A stretch of 64,000 nt of DNA from Saccharina japonica (Eukaryota > Sar > Phaeophyceae > Laminariales > Laminariaceae): NCBI GenBank assembly GCA_008828725.1, contig MEHQ01004071.1:125019-189018 (forward strand). Reading direction: 5' to 3'. Positions 32,622-42,760 of the stretch are shown here, piece after piece; the stretch's first letter is position 1, and each line of letters opens with the position of its first letter. Under the pieces are notes generated by a model that was not told the DNA's origin, ran no database searches, and saw only the letters and a list, made by a program, of their open reading frames with translations. The position numbers and the translations under genes were made by a program.

Positions 32622-33785
32622 TCAAATCTGCCTATTCAGATCTAAAGGTGGGTTAACTTGCCCCCACTCTGTGCCCTGCCCCGGCTGAATCCCACCACTA
32701 ATTCTTTCCTGGGCCATAACCTCTGCTACCCAACTAGCGTCCTCTCCGTGACTGCGAACATAGGCCTTGTACGCATCGGACGCCCATCGTCCTTCACGCT
32801 GCAACACCTCTGGTGTCGCACCCCCCGCCGACAAGTGCGTTGCGCCTCCAATCCTCAGGGAGTGCAGGGCGTACTCCTTTGTACGCACTCCCGCCAACGC
32901 AACCACTTTCCGCAAGGCTGTCGTCGCTTGCTGCTGTGTCCACATGGACCATCTGCCAGTACCAACGCCAAACGCAACCAAGGGGGCCGACGAGGGAAGG
33001 AACAAGTAACAAGAGATCAATTCGATCATGAGATCGACAGCACCACCACCCTCGCCCACACGCCTCGCCTGACCCACACGTACCCGCGTCAAGACCGCCC
33101 CTTTCCGCAATTGGTCCCCCTTTGACCTACGAAACCTAACTTCAACTCGATCCGCAGTCGACCACTGCGCCGCAGTCAGCTGAAACTTTCCGCGAAAGAA
33201 TGCTACATCGGCCCGCCGTAAACAATAAGTCTCGTGAACACGTGATTGGGTTTCCGCAAACATTTCGGACGCGCGAGTCAGAAAGCAGAACGAGGCACAC
33301 AGGGCAAGCCACAAAACACGACCCCCGGTCTGCTCCGTAGAAATCAGCTTCTCGCCTGCAATCAACATTTTCCACGAAACGGGCCGACGCACGGCAGCTT
33401 GGTTGCCGGCGTCGGCATGCGAACGAGTTGCTCCTTTAAGGGCGTTAACCAACACGGGATAAGTGGTGTCAAGCTCGAACCCTCGCGAGATACGATGGAA
33501 AAACTTGATTGCTGACAAATGGCTCTCGATAGTAGCCGACAGCAATATCTTGGTCGCAAATGCGTACGCTACGTACTCGAACAAATGTCATACGTTGGTC
33601 TTGCGGTCTCTGCAACGCTCGAGGAATTCAGACATCCCACAACGTACCCAAAAGTCTACCCATGCGCCAGAATGCCCCTGATAAGTGCGTTCAGACGAGG
33701 GCGCAATGGCGTTTCGCATGAGTTCGAGGCCAACACCGAAGTACATAGGGATGTTCCCGTGCCCCCCAGGTCCTGCTCCTGCCAT
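32622..33785 (-). pseudogene. Tyrosine recombinase of the PAT-like element, split by TGA
   Basis: This integrase-type enzyme cuts and joins DNA through a tyrosine. The N-terminal core-binding part (33785-33588) contains APSSERTYQGHSGAWVDFW and is cut by TGA at 33588-33590. The same frame continues as FEYVAYAFATK. The catalytic domain shows FLTRASE (box I Arg), HSLRIGGATHLSAGGA (His-x-x-Arg), then GRWASDAYKAYVR with the nucleophilic Tyr. About 320 aa follow the stop, the usual length for a DIRS-group recombinase domain. A second copy is at 63456-64000. Confidence 0.88.
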
Positions 33786-34110
33786 GAAATGTCGGGGCGA
33801 ACGTCACGCAAATTAGCAAGGACGGAATCGCGATCCCAGCGAGAAATACCATCAGCGGCCACGTTAAATGTTCCACGTGGTGTTTTGCGTCAAACTGCCA
33901 GCCAGAGGACAATTCAAGCACACCAAGGAGGCGCATCAGCGCGCCCGATCTCGGCTCCTTTCCCCCTCGACAACGCAACACCCACTGAATGGCTGCTTCA
34001 TTGTCGCCGCGCAACAGCACACAGTCCCCCATCGCGGAAGGGCGTTCGGCGCACGGAGACACCAGCCCCCAAGCAGAGACTACCATGCCAAGCAGTTCGA
34101 GAACGTTAAT
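33656..34110 (-). pseudogene. pol: RNase H of the PAT-like element, two frameshifts
   Basis: The sequence passes from the RT frame into another frame near 34100 (INVLELLGMVVSAWG, then RGDNEAAIQWV with the catalytic Asp). Near 33870 it passes into a third frame reading GTFNVAADGISRW, the conserved end of DIRS-type RNase H. It lies between RT and recombinase as expected. Confidence 0.8.
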
Positions 34111-35438
34111 TGATGTATCGTTCTCGTCTGCAACGGACTTACTCGATCCGCAGAATCGAGACCGTTTCCCAGCGTCAAGCTTGTATCGCCAATATACACC
34201 AGTCTAAAGGCAAAACCCCCCGACAGCGGTTTTGGACGCGTCCGAAACAAAGTACGTCGAGGGTTGCGCTCAAGCAAATGATACATCGGAGCCGACAAAA
34301 TTCCTCCACTAGCGTCCAATCCTTCCCCAACGAACCACCGCCAAAACTCGAGGTCCGCGTGGAACTCGGGTCCCAGGGCGAGACGTCGCCCTGCATTGGC
34401 CATACGACCAGCAAAGTCAGCTCCGGCGGCGATACGCGGCATACCGACCGAAGCCAACAAGCGGTTCACAAAGAACCCCCCCGGACGCACAGCAAAAGAA
34501 ACATGCATGAGAAAACCCACCAGCTGCGACACCTGCTTCGCGGAAGCAGATGTACGAGACTGGGGCCACTCCGCAAGTACGGTGCGCAACTTGAGACGCT
34601 TATGGGACGGCAACGTGACCGTAAGCGCCTCAGTGTCAATAATCCAACCCAACACCGCTAGCTGTGTGTCCCAGTTAGTTATTTTTGTTGCTGACAAGAG
34701 GGGTGGATCGGAGACACCACGTTCGCCCAACAAGCGAAAATGGTCCGACGCCAGCGACTGTACAACGCGCAAACAACGGCGGCCGTCCGGCCACCATTGC
34801 ACCTCGACGAGAATGCCATCGTCTACGTAGTACCTCACAAAAAAATTGCTCCCCGTGGTACCCCCTGAACCAGGGACGGACCCACAGTCACCCGGGATAG
34901 CAACGACACGAACCCCACCCGGCGGGGAGAGTTCGACGTGCGCCACGGCGGTAGCCCCTTTTTGGGACACGTTTGCGCTCTGAAACGTAGAGTGGGTGTG
35001 AGCATGGTCTAGCGTAGATGCCATCAGCCCCCAAAACCCAGGGCTGTTACGCCAACCAAACTGCAATCGCAAATCCACGACAACATGATCACCGAACACG
35101 TATCCGAAAGTCGGCGCGCCTGCCGGGTCAATCGGAACTTGCCGGAAAGCATATTTGACGTCCACACGGCACAGGAGAATTCGAGCGCTGCTACCGTGCT
35201 TCTGTCGCAAAAACAGCACCCGTAACAAAACCTCATAGAGCACGTGACCGAGCTCGCACGGTGGTGCAGAATCAAAGTCGGTGTCACCGTTAACGCTGGT
35301 TCGGTCGCCCGCCCGAGCAAACGTAAGATCGTGAATAATCTTAAACTTGGGCTCGAGAACGACGCTCATCGGTGAAATACGAAGACCCGTAATCTCGGTG
35401 GCGAATCGCAAATGAAAAACCAGAGCCCGCCCGTGCAT
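34110..35438 (-). pseudogene. pol: Reverse transcriptase of the PAT-like element
   Basis: Open for 452 codons. N-terminal LRISPMSVVLEPKFKIIHDL is the DIRS-type fingers motif. Motif A is CRVDVKYAFRQVPID with the first catalytic Asp, and the YxDD box is RYYVDDGILVEV. Thumb and connection sequence follow, reaching GDTSLTLGNGLDSADR at the start of RNase H. It enters from a different frame near 35430, so an indel separates it from the upstream pol segment. Confidence 0.9.
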
Positions 35439-36166
35439 AACGTCCGCGCAAATCGTTGGTGAATATCAGAAGCGTGCGTCGCTACGTCGGAGTGGTTGCC
35501 ATAAGCTAATTCTGTGATCAAATCACCCCCTTGCGCAACACCCACCGGCGCGCCCGGCGCCAACACGCGAAGCAACAGAGAAATAGAGGGAAATTGCTTG
35601 ATGTCACCAAACCAGTGCTGTACGGTGTCAACATGAATATGCGGAGAAAACAACGGAGAGCCGATCGTGGACATGAACAGGGCAACACTGCCCTCGCATT
35701 GACGCAGGAGGGATGAGCTTATTGAAGCAACACGATCGAGGCTCGCTGAACCCCGCGCGGACACTGCCTGCACCACAACCTCCCGCGCGGCAAGCCACTC
35801 AGCTACCGTATTGAGTCGCAAATCACCCGAACGCCCATCATCGACCGCACTTCTCACGCACACCGTGTCAACAGGCAAACAATTCGCAAGCACACCAACC
35901 CCCGTACCTTTCTCCCCGAAGGAGATCGAACCCGGAGCCACAGCAATTCGATCACGTCCAACGCCGCCATCGCCAACCAGAGCTTCTAACGCGCGCCCAC
36001 GCAACCCCCCAGCTCCACCGCGGGCGACCGGCCGATCCCCCGCCCCACCGCTGGCGTCCGGCTTCGTAGCCGCTCCACCAACGGCCAGCGCGGCCGCCGC
36101 TCCAACGGCCTGCACAGCAGCCGCCCCCCCCGGTGTTGGCCCAACCGATAGGAAGGGCCCGTGTCC
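35430..36166 (-). pseudogene. pol: Gag-pol linker of the PAT-like element
   Basis: It follows gag in the same frame after one TGA (36167-36169), starting GHGPFLSVGPTPGGAAAV. The first third is Gly/Ala-rich; the rest is less biased (ANCLPVDTVCVRSAVDD, FSPHIHVDTVQHWF) and leads to RT through a frameshift near 35430. The shared frame across the TGA allows either stop readthrough or a mutation of a fused gag-pol. Confidence 0.65.
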
Positions 36167-37705
36167 TCATCCAGAACCAGTGCCGCCCCCACTTCCAGCC
36201 CCCCCGCGACCACCGTCCTGGCGCAGAACTATGGCCCGCGACCCACCAGCCTGCGCCGCGGAACTGCCCCGCGACCCCCCAGCCGGCGCCGCCGAGCTAC
36301 CCCCGTCGCGGAGAGCGACAGGAGAGGTGGAGTCGACCGAGGGAGAAGCGTGCACGAACTTGCAGTTGGAAAAATGGCATTTTCCCGTCAGATTCAGCCG
36401 GCACACGGCGGAGCTCTTCTTCCTTGCGGTACCCGTCCTGGCCGGGGCGGGGCTGGGGCTGTGGTTCCGCTTGGATGCCCCATCCCGGCTGTCGCGCGGG
36501 GCCTGCATACCTTCCACAAGCTTTAGAACGTCGCCCCCGCTCGTGCAGAATGCGCGAGTACGAGAAAAGGCAGGCACAGGCGGTGCGTCGAATACGGCGT
36601 CATACGCAGGAGGCACGGTCGCTGGACGAACTTGCTGGGCGAATCTCATGAGGTCGTTGACCCACAGGCGGAGGTCGTCGTTCACCATTTCGCTCATAAC
36701 GGCCCTCGCCGCGGACCCGGAGAGCAAGATGATGTTGTTGAGTGTGTGGCGGCGCAGGTCGGCCGCAGCAGACGCGAACGATGCGTCGATGGGTGCAAGC
36801 CGGGAAACGCAAGCACGGTCACCGGCGACGGCATCCGAGATTCCAACGGTAAGCACTGACATAAGAGCCTGGCGCAAGAAGTCAAGACGGTCAGCGACCA
36901 TGAGCAGATGGTCGACAGCCCCTTCCGCGCGAGGCCCATACGCGGCCACGTCAAAGTCGCTGATCGCACGTAGCTGAGCGGCCACTACCGATGTGACCTT
37001 GACGGCCTCGCCCACAAACGACTGAAGATCGGCTGCCGACTCGCCGATATTCGGGGGCAGGCGCCCCCTGAGCACCCAATGCTTCCTGGAAGGCATCTTC
37101 TTCCACAGTGCGGTGTCATCCGTCAGCTGTGACTTTTGGACGTGACGCTCTCTCGCGTCCCCACCTTCACGCGAGGCCGGTTCGCGGTCGCCGAAGTTCT
37201 CCATCATTTGCTGGAGGAGGACCTCGACGTGAGCGGTCTTCGTCGCACCGCCAGCAACCGCGTCCCGAATGCCTCCCATAGATACGAGCACGTTATCCAG
37301 CACGGATTTCATGTTGTGTACCTCGCTGTCGATGCGGGAGAACTCGGATGCCACCTGACGTTGCCACTGCAGGATCTCAGCAGGAGTTGCAGCTCCCCCC
37401 GCGGCCGCCTGCGGCGGTGGCGGAACGGCGGCAACAGCAGTAGCAGCAGCAGCAGCAGCGGCAACAGCAGCAGCCGTGGCCTGTCGAGCCTCGGCCTCGG
37501 CTGTTGCCTGTCGAGCCTCGGCCTCGGCTTGCACAGCATTTGCATCCTCCACACGGCGTGCGTCCACCTGGGCCTGCACTGCAGCTACAGCAGCAAGCGC
37601 ATTTTCTTCTGCCCGAGTTTGCGCAGCAGCCAAAGCCGCCTGGACATCTTGCGCAGCAGCAACCCGAAAAACCTCAGCCTCCGGCGACTTGCTCTCGTCG
37701 GACAT
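36167..37705 (-). CDS. gag: Gag-like protein of the PAT-like element
   Basis: 512 codons from the ATG at 37705, directly after repeat A1. The N-terminal 100 residues are an Ala/Glu/Gln-rich predicted coiled coil (from CAG/CTG codons). A helical middle region with KHWVLRGRLPPNIGESAADL follows. Near the C-terminus is a zinc motif CRLNLTGKCHFSNCKFVH, C-x7-C-x4-C-x3-H, like the CCCH knuckles of some DIRS Gag proteins. The end is Gly/Ser-rich and stops at TGA. It is the only intact long frame of the element. An upstream in-frame TTG exists but the ATG is preferred. Confidence 0.8.
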   Translation of the reverse strand: MSDESKSPEAEVFRVAAAQDVQAALAAAQTRAEENALAAVAAVQAQVDARRVEDANAVQAEAEARQATAEAEARQATAAAVAAAAAAATAVAAVPPPPQAAAGGAATPAEILQWQRQVASEFSRIDSEVHNMKSVLDNVLVSMGGIRDAVAGGATKTAHVEVLLQQMMENFGDREPASREGGDARERHVQKSQLTDDTALWKKMPSRKHWVLRGRLPPNIGESAADLQSFVGEAVKVTSVVAAQLRAISDFDVAAYGPRAEGAVDHLLMVADRLDFLRQALMSVLTVGISDAVAGDRACVSRLAPIDASFASAAADLRRHTLNNIILLSGSAARAVMSEMVNDDLRLWVNDLMRFAQQVRPATVPPAYDAVFDAPPVPAFSRTRAFCTSGGDVLKLVEGMQAPRDSRDGASKRNHSPSPAPARTGTARKKSSAVCRLNLTGKCHFSNCKFVHASPSVDSTSPVALRDGGSSAAPAGGSRGSSAAQAGGSRAIVLRQDGGRGGAGSGGGTGSG

Positions 37706-37936
37706 AGCACGGGTGGGTTGGTGGGAACTCAAAACTAGTCTGTATCACACCTTGGACCCGTAGCTCTGACTCTGCTGCACTGCGCTATCACGTGCAGGTC
37801 ACAGCTACGAACTGGACCAGGTGTATATCACGGGCTACGATTCATACTACCATGTATTTCTGCATTCATCTGATTGGCCAAACTTCTTACGTACGTAAAA
37901 AACTCACATTCTCTCATTCTTCCGAGAATATTCTGC
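37706..37936 (-). repeat. Split repeat A1 of the PAT-like element (5' end)
   Basis: About 230 bp matching A2. It includes the gag leader and probably the promoter. The outer edge after TTCTTCCGAGAATATTCTGC is the inferred 5' terminus. Confidence 0.85.
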
Positions 37937-38029
37937 CTTCCCTTCTATCAGTATGATGAGAGGAAAACGAACAAGTGCAAAATGCAGTCAAAGGAAACAC
38001 TGCTTGTTGCTGTACAGCTTAGTCATATT

Positions 38030-38420
38030 TCATATACAGGGTTCCACCATGTATGTATAAACCATTTACTTGTACTACTATGGTACTGTACAGGGTCTCA
38101 ATCGATGTAACGCCGCGATATGTGGACAAGGTATCTTATCACTTACCCTGTACAGGGTCCGACCTCCCACCTCGCACAGTATCTGTCAGGGCCCAATCTT
38201 GCACAGGGTCCTCTCTGAGAGGTACCCTATACAGGGTCCACTCCCCATGTGTTCCCTGTACAGGGTAAAACCCTATGACCTCGCACAGGGACCGTTTCAA
38301 TAGGGTCCCTCGCACAGGGTCTGCTTTTATGGCCCCCCTGTCCGGTGGTATACCTCGCCAGGGTCCGACAAAATTCAACCTTGTGAAGGGTCCAGTACCA
38401 CATACCCTGTGGGCGGAGCC
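38030..38420. repeat. CCCTG palindrome array 3
   Basis: ACCCTGTACAGGGTCC, TCGCACAGGGTC and related half-sites recur every 15-35 bp, about 100 bp outside A1. Same family as arrays 1 and 2 on the other side of the element. Confidence 0.8.
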
Positions 38421-38449
38421 GAATGTCCACGTGTGTTAGGCAGTGTACA

Positions 38450-38525
38450 TTAGGCAGTGTACCTATAAATGGCTCAAAGTGCGCAGGGATACCTATTTTT
38501 GGCTAATGACCAAAACTGAAGCGTT
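38450..38525. repeat. MITE-like fragment (AAATGGCTC family)
   Basis: CCTATAAATGGCTCAAAGTG, CGCAGGGATACC and TATTTTTGGCT match the family at 24640-24900 and 53705-54010. Confidence 0.65.
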
Positions 38526-38629
38526 AAACCTCCCCCCAGAAAACAAAGGTCTGCTCACACACGCAAGCAAAGAACGGGGACAACGCTCGTTGTTGTGCTC
38601 GTAGCATAGAAGAAGTTACGATATGTTAT

Positions 38630-39700
38630 TTTACAGCAGCAGCAGCGGCAGCAGCAGCAGCAGCGACTCTGCACAGCGAATCGATCTTTGTGACCTGCTT
38701 GCTTAGTGATAAGAGCGATGAGACCGCACAGTAACTCGCACAGCGAACCGATCCACACGGCTGGCTTGTGTCGCGATGTGGCTGGCTTGAATCGTGATGA
38801 CAGGTTGTCAAGCGTCGTTATAACAGCGATGATACCGCACAGGAGGTCACACAGCGAATCGATCCTCGCGGCTGGCTTGCGTCGCGCGGCTGGCTTGCGT
38901 CGCGATGGCTGTGGCTTGCATCGTGATAACAGCTTTTCAAGAGCGGGCGCAGCAGCAGAGCAGTGGTGTCCTCATGATAAAAAAACGCCGACATTTCACA
39001 GCAGCCGCAGCAGCAGCAGCAGTTCTGCACTTCGAAGCGATCTTTGCGACCTGTGTGCGTAGTGATAACAGCGATGATACGCACAGCAGCTCGCACAGCG
39101 AATCGATCCTCACGGCTGGCTTGCGTCGCGATGGCTGGCTTGCGTCGTGAAAACAGCTTGTCAAGAGCGGGCACAGCAACAGGTGTTCGTGGAAGGGTGA
39201 GGGTGTGCTCATAGAAAAGTGACGGTATTCCACAGCTGCAGCAGCTCTGCACAGCGAATCGATCCTTGCGACCGTCGAGATAACAGGCTTTCAACAGCAA
39301 GTATAGCACAGCAGCGATAGCAGCAGCTCACAGCGAATCAATTCTTGAGACTTGCTTGCTGCGTCGTGATCGCAGGCTGTCAATAACAGTGGTCACAACA
39401 ACAGGGCACCTGCACGCATGTTGTGTATGTATGTATGTGGACAACGGGCACAACAGGTGTTCGTGACAAGACAAAAGACACGGGCACACACTCGTCCTGG
39501 ACAGCAGCAGCAGCAGCTCACAGCGAATCCATTATTGCGAATGGCTTGCTGCGTGATAACAAGATGTCAACAACAGCGGGCACAACAGGGCACCTGTACG
39601 CTTATGCATGTGCAATGTGGGGTGTTGCTGCTGCTGCAAGCAGCTCATCAGGTTTCGGATATTTCCTGCAGTGGACAGCGGGTGCTCGTGGAAGGTTCAG
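38630..39700. repeat. Degenerate CAG-rich tandem array
   Basis: Repeated blocks of about 110-170 bp combine (CAG)n, CACAGCGAATCGATCC, GCTGGCTTGCGTCG and TGATAACAGC. Blocks at about 38640, 38840, 39060, 39240, 39330 and 39510 have drifted. ORFs over the array are incidental. Confidence 0.8.
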
Positions 39701-39961
39701 ATCTTGCACGTCGTTGGAGAACCAAATGATCCTCATAAAATGTCTGATTATCAGTACACAACTGGACGATAAAGGTCTGAATAGAGAAGTTTTGAGGCCA
39801 CTCCGGAAGGTCCGGATTTTGAAAACCGTCAGTAAGCAAGATACGCAAAAACTGTACTGGTGTAAGCGCACAACTAGCTACAACGGGCTGGTCAGGGGGG
39901 GGGCAGGCTTCAGAGTCGAAATAAGTTACTTGGATAAAGTAGGAAAAACGGGGGGATGATA

Positions 39962-40110
39962 GGAATATCAGCCACGTGCAGGGCAGATGCACGCCGGTCC
40001 CAGTGACGTAATTCTGGGGAGGCTATGACACAAGGCAGACTACTCGCGAGCAAATATGTCTGTTGACGGTCATGAGTGAAGTTTGTCAAGCGTCAAGGCT
40101 GTCTGTCAAA
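39962..40110. repeat. Dispersed repeat D1, copy 2
   Basis: Matches 22364-22500 over GTGCAGGGCAGATGCACGCC, GTAATTC and TCAAGGCTGTCTGT. The next 310 bases to 40424 show no feature. Confidence 0.7.
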
Positions 40111-40423
40111 CTTTTTTTCCGTGGGTTGAGAAAACAAATAATGCGTGAAGCAGTATTACCTCGAGTATCTCCTGTTAATGCCGAAGAGGCGTCGTGCTTG
40201 AATTGCTTGTAACGGTTACATCAACGCCAACAATGCCACCAATCTTACGGGTATACAAGGTTCCCCTCCGGGACGTGCCTAGGGGAGTGGCGCAAGAACG
40301 AAATGAAAACCTACTACAACATGCGATATGGTATCATGCGCGTATCACATAGTACGTATATACGACGTTGAACAGCAGCTGCACTTTGGGATAAAACATA
40401 CAGGGAAATAAAAATACTAAGTT

Positions 40424-40854
40424 TGTGGATACAATGTCCCCGGAACCAACACGCCTACTCGTATAAGTCGAAACCCCTTGCATCTTCGAGGAACACTTTC
40501 TCGAAGTTCTCCTCGGGAACTCGGGAGATTGTCACGTCTAGATCTCGACACGGAACCGTCTCCTACACGTTCCGCTGACGGATCCTCCGCGGCGGCTATT
40601 CTGCCTGGCGGATTCTTCGCAGCGGGACTTAAGAAGGCCCCGCTGAAAGGTCCATTGACCCGAGCGCCGAGGCAGCAACGACAACTGCTCGCCCTCTGCT
40701 CTCAGTTGTCTACGACTTCTCTCCTCTCCATTGTCATCGGATTGTTGTCTCACTCCGAGTTGTCACACACTCCAGCCGTCGTAGTTTACCAGTTAGAACA
40801 CTCTGCTCACGCAGAGAGGAGTGGGATCACGATCCACCGGCGGTGACGACTACA
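40424..40854 (+). repeat. 5' LTR of the gypsy element
   Basis: TGTGGATACAATGTCCCCGG to GGTGACGACTACA. It shares its whole length with 49692-50128, apart from an 8-base indel (ATTAATAG region) and scattered substitutions. No convincing tRNA primer site follows; a short palindrome (GCCGTCGGACGGC) does. Confidence 0.88.
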
Positions 40855-40924
40855 GAACCTTATTGCCGTCGGACGGCAGTTGATCATCAACACGAATGTC
40901 GATTCTGAACTTGTCAGGAGCATC

Positions 40925-42325
40925 ATGTCAGGAGAATCGAACGAGAATGTCGACAACACCGCAGCAGAGGAATCCCCAGCAGCATCCGGCGGAGTTCTAG
41001 AGGCCAAGAACGGGAGCACAGACCCTCCCACAGCTTTCAACCCCGGGGCTCCAATTGACTCCATCCGTGACCGGCTGGCCCGCATCGTCCACCGCGAGCT
41101 GGAGAAGATGGAGCGAGGCGAAATCGAGGTGCTGTCGGAGCAGCACAATCCGATGCTCCAACAACTGGCAAGTTTAAGCGTTTCGAGTAGTCCCGCAGCG
41201 TCTGTCACTTTGTCCGAGTCGAACTCAAACCCTGTCCCCCCGGTCCAACCCGCTGCTACGTATGCAGCAGTGCTGTCCGCACCAAAGGCTGCGACCTTCA
41301 CGCCTAACGATGTCCGTGGCCTTCCACGTTTGAATGATAGTGCTGATGTAGATGTCGCCGAAATACTGTCGCAATTGCGCTTGGTCGTTGGTTTTCGAGC
41401 CAAATCGGTAGCACCGAATGACGACAAGTTCGCCGATAATCTTGCTTTCGAGCACTTGAGTCTCATCTGCGACGGTCCTTGTTTTACGTTGTACCAACAA
41501 CTGATGTCTGGTAGGATCGATTGGAGCGCGAATGTTGTCAACGCCGAGAACGTCAACAACCCCGGCTTGTTTCCCCCACCATCCACCTGGGAGGAGCTCA
41601 AACTCGCTATCTTAGACATTTTGATGCCCGCCAACAGCGTTGGAGAGTGTGCCATTAAATTGGCAACATTCAAGTCGGAAACAGGCGAGACTGTATCCGC
41701 CTCCGCGTTGCGTTTCCGTGCCCTCATGTCCCGATTTGAATCGTCTGTCGAGCGACACGCCAAAGGACGTACGCCTCGGTCTGCAATCACTGTCACCCCA
41801 TGGCAGCACAGTCTGCCTCCCGCACTGCAACTGTTGCAGAGCGGTGAAAAACCTGTCACCTCTTTCAAAGAGGCTGTCGAGCGCGCCCGTCGCCAAGAAG
41901 CTGCACGCCTCACTGGCGCAGCCACTGTCAGCGCAATGTCCTTTACGCCTGTCCCGAACCGTGCTGCTGTCCACCAGTTACAGTCGTCTCGCCAGCAGTC
42001 GCGCCAGCAACGTCGGCATGGCCGTCAGCAAGCGGGGCGACACGGGCGGAAGCAACAACAGTCCAATCAGCAGCAGCGCAAGCCCCACCCTCACTGCACG
42101 TACGACAGGTGCGACAAACCTGTGGGTCATTGGGAGTCCACGTGTATCCAGAAGGCACGCGACCTCAGTGGGCGCAACCCACGCTCGTCTGGTACTTCCA
42201 AGCGCGACCGTTCTTCGTCTCCGCGAGGCAACCTCCGCCACCGCTCCCGCCGCGACCGCGACGACGACGACGACGAAGATGACCGCAGGAGCCAGGCCTG
42301 CAGCACCAACGAAGACGGCAACTGA
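40925..42325 (+). CDS. gag: gypsy Gag polyprotein
   Basis: 466 codons from ATG (MSGESNENVDNTAAEE). Capsid-like region at about 120-330 (DIAEILSQLR-like helices, TWEELKLAILDILMPANSVG). Then a basic Gln/Arg-rich stretch, a zinc motif CTYDRCDKPVGHWESTC (C-x4-C-x5-H-x4-C, a variant knuckle), and an acidic/basic tail (RRDRDDDDDEDDRR). It packages element RNA in virus-like particles. Intact, ending in TGA. A TTG upstream at 40880 extends the frame but the ATG is preferred. Confidence 0.86.
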   Translation: MSGESNENVDNTAAEESPAASGGVLEAKNGSTDPPTAFNPGAPIDSIRDRLARIVHRELEKMERGEIEVLSEQHNPMLQQLASLSVSSSPAASVTLSESNSNPVPPVQPAATYAAVLSAPKAATFTPNDVRGLPRLNDSADVDVAEILSQLRLVVGFRAKSVAPNDDKFADNLAFEHLSLICDGPCFTLYQQLMSGRIDWSANVVNAENVNNPGLFPPPSTWEELKLAILDILMPANSVGECAIKLATFKSETGETVSASALRFRALMSRFESSVERHAKGRTPRSAITVTPWQHSLPPALQLLQSGEKPVTSFKEAVERARRQEAARLTGAATVSAMSFTPVPNRAAVHQLQSSRQQSRQQRRHGRQQAGRHGRKQQQSNQQQRKPHPHCTYDRCDKPVGHWESTCIQKARDLSGRNPRSSGTSKRDRSSSPRGNLRHRSRRDRDDDDDEDDRRSQACSTNEDGN

Positions 42326-42760
42326 CGTGGCCCAGCTGCTGTAGCGCTTGCAGCAGTCGGGACACACCTTGCTACTAATACGGTAGGCAAGGTTAGCGCG
42401 AAGAGGAAACTCTCCGCTGTAGCAGTCGTAGGTACCGAGTCTCTTGTACCGAGTATCTTTGTCAATGATGGGAGTAGCCAACGAGTTGATCGTGGTTTGT
42501 CGTCTGTCAAGCGTGTCCTTGTCTCAGGTCGAAGTAGTGGGGGGTGCAGCTCGCATCGTCCGCGCAAGCGGGTTACGTTTGCTGATGACGCCCCAGTATC
42601 TGCTTGTGTGTCCGAGTGTAACCGTAGTGCACAGCAGCCACGCAAGTCGAGTCATGTCCTGAGTGTCCCGGGTCGTGATCACCCAGAGAAAAATAATGAA
42701 AATATACTGTGTGGCACAGCTCGATGCTGGCGCACAGATCCCATCCTTTTTCTTTGTCTT
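42326..42760 (+). other. Gag-pol gap of the gypsy element
   Basis: The pol frame must start here, but no continuous frame links gag to the protease motif. Decay or a frameshift signal is possible. Nothing else is seen. Confidence 0.45.

Larger units (their letters stand above)
24588..33166 (+). repeat. Segmental duplication block A
   Basis: Matches block B (53625-64000) in the same orientation, with similarity to the window edge. In order it holds an R1 segment (24588-26500), a tandem pair of R2 segments (26481-27215 and 27216-27950), the CCCTG-palindrome arrays, flanking DNA and the 3' half of the PAT-like element. The R3 part is offset by 30,828-30,834 bp and looks about 98% identical; R1 and R2 are more diverged. 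Block A has an extra R2 unit; block B has a 2.44-kb insertion. Confidence 0.88.
31426..37936 (-). mobile_element. PAT/TOC-like tyrosine-recombinase retrotransposon (DIRS order)
   Basis: On the minus strand the order is A1 (37936-37706), gag, RT, RNase H, tyrosine recombinase, B1 (32514-32339), A2 (32338-32114), spacer, B2 (31597-31426). Repeats A and B are each present twice in direct orientation with B1 and A2 abutting. This is the split-direct-repeat layout of PAT, Ngaro and algal TOC elements, which integrate with a tyrosine recombinase through a circular intermediate and make no target duplication. Stops and frameshifts lie in gag-pol, RT, RNase H and the recombinase, so this copy is inactive. 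Confidence 0.87.
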
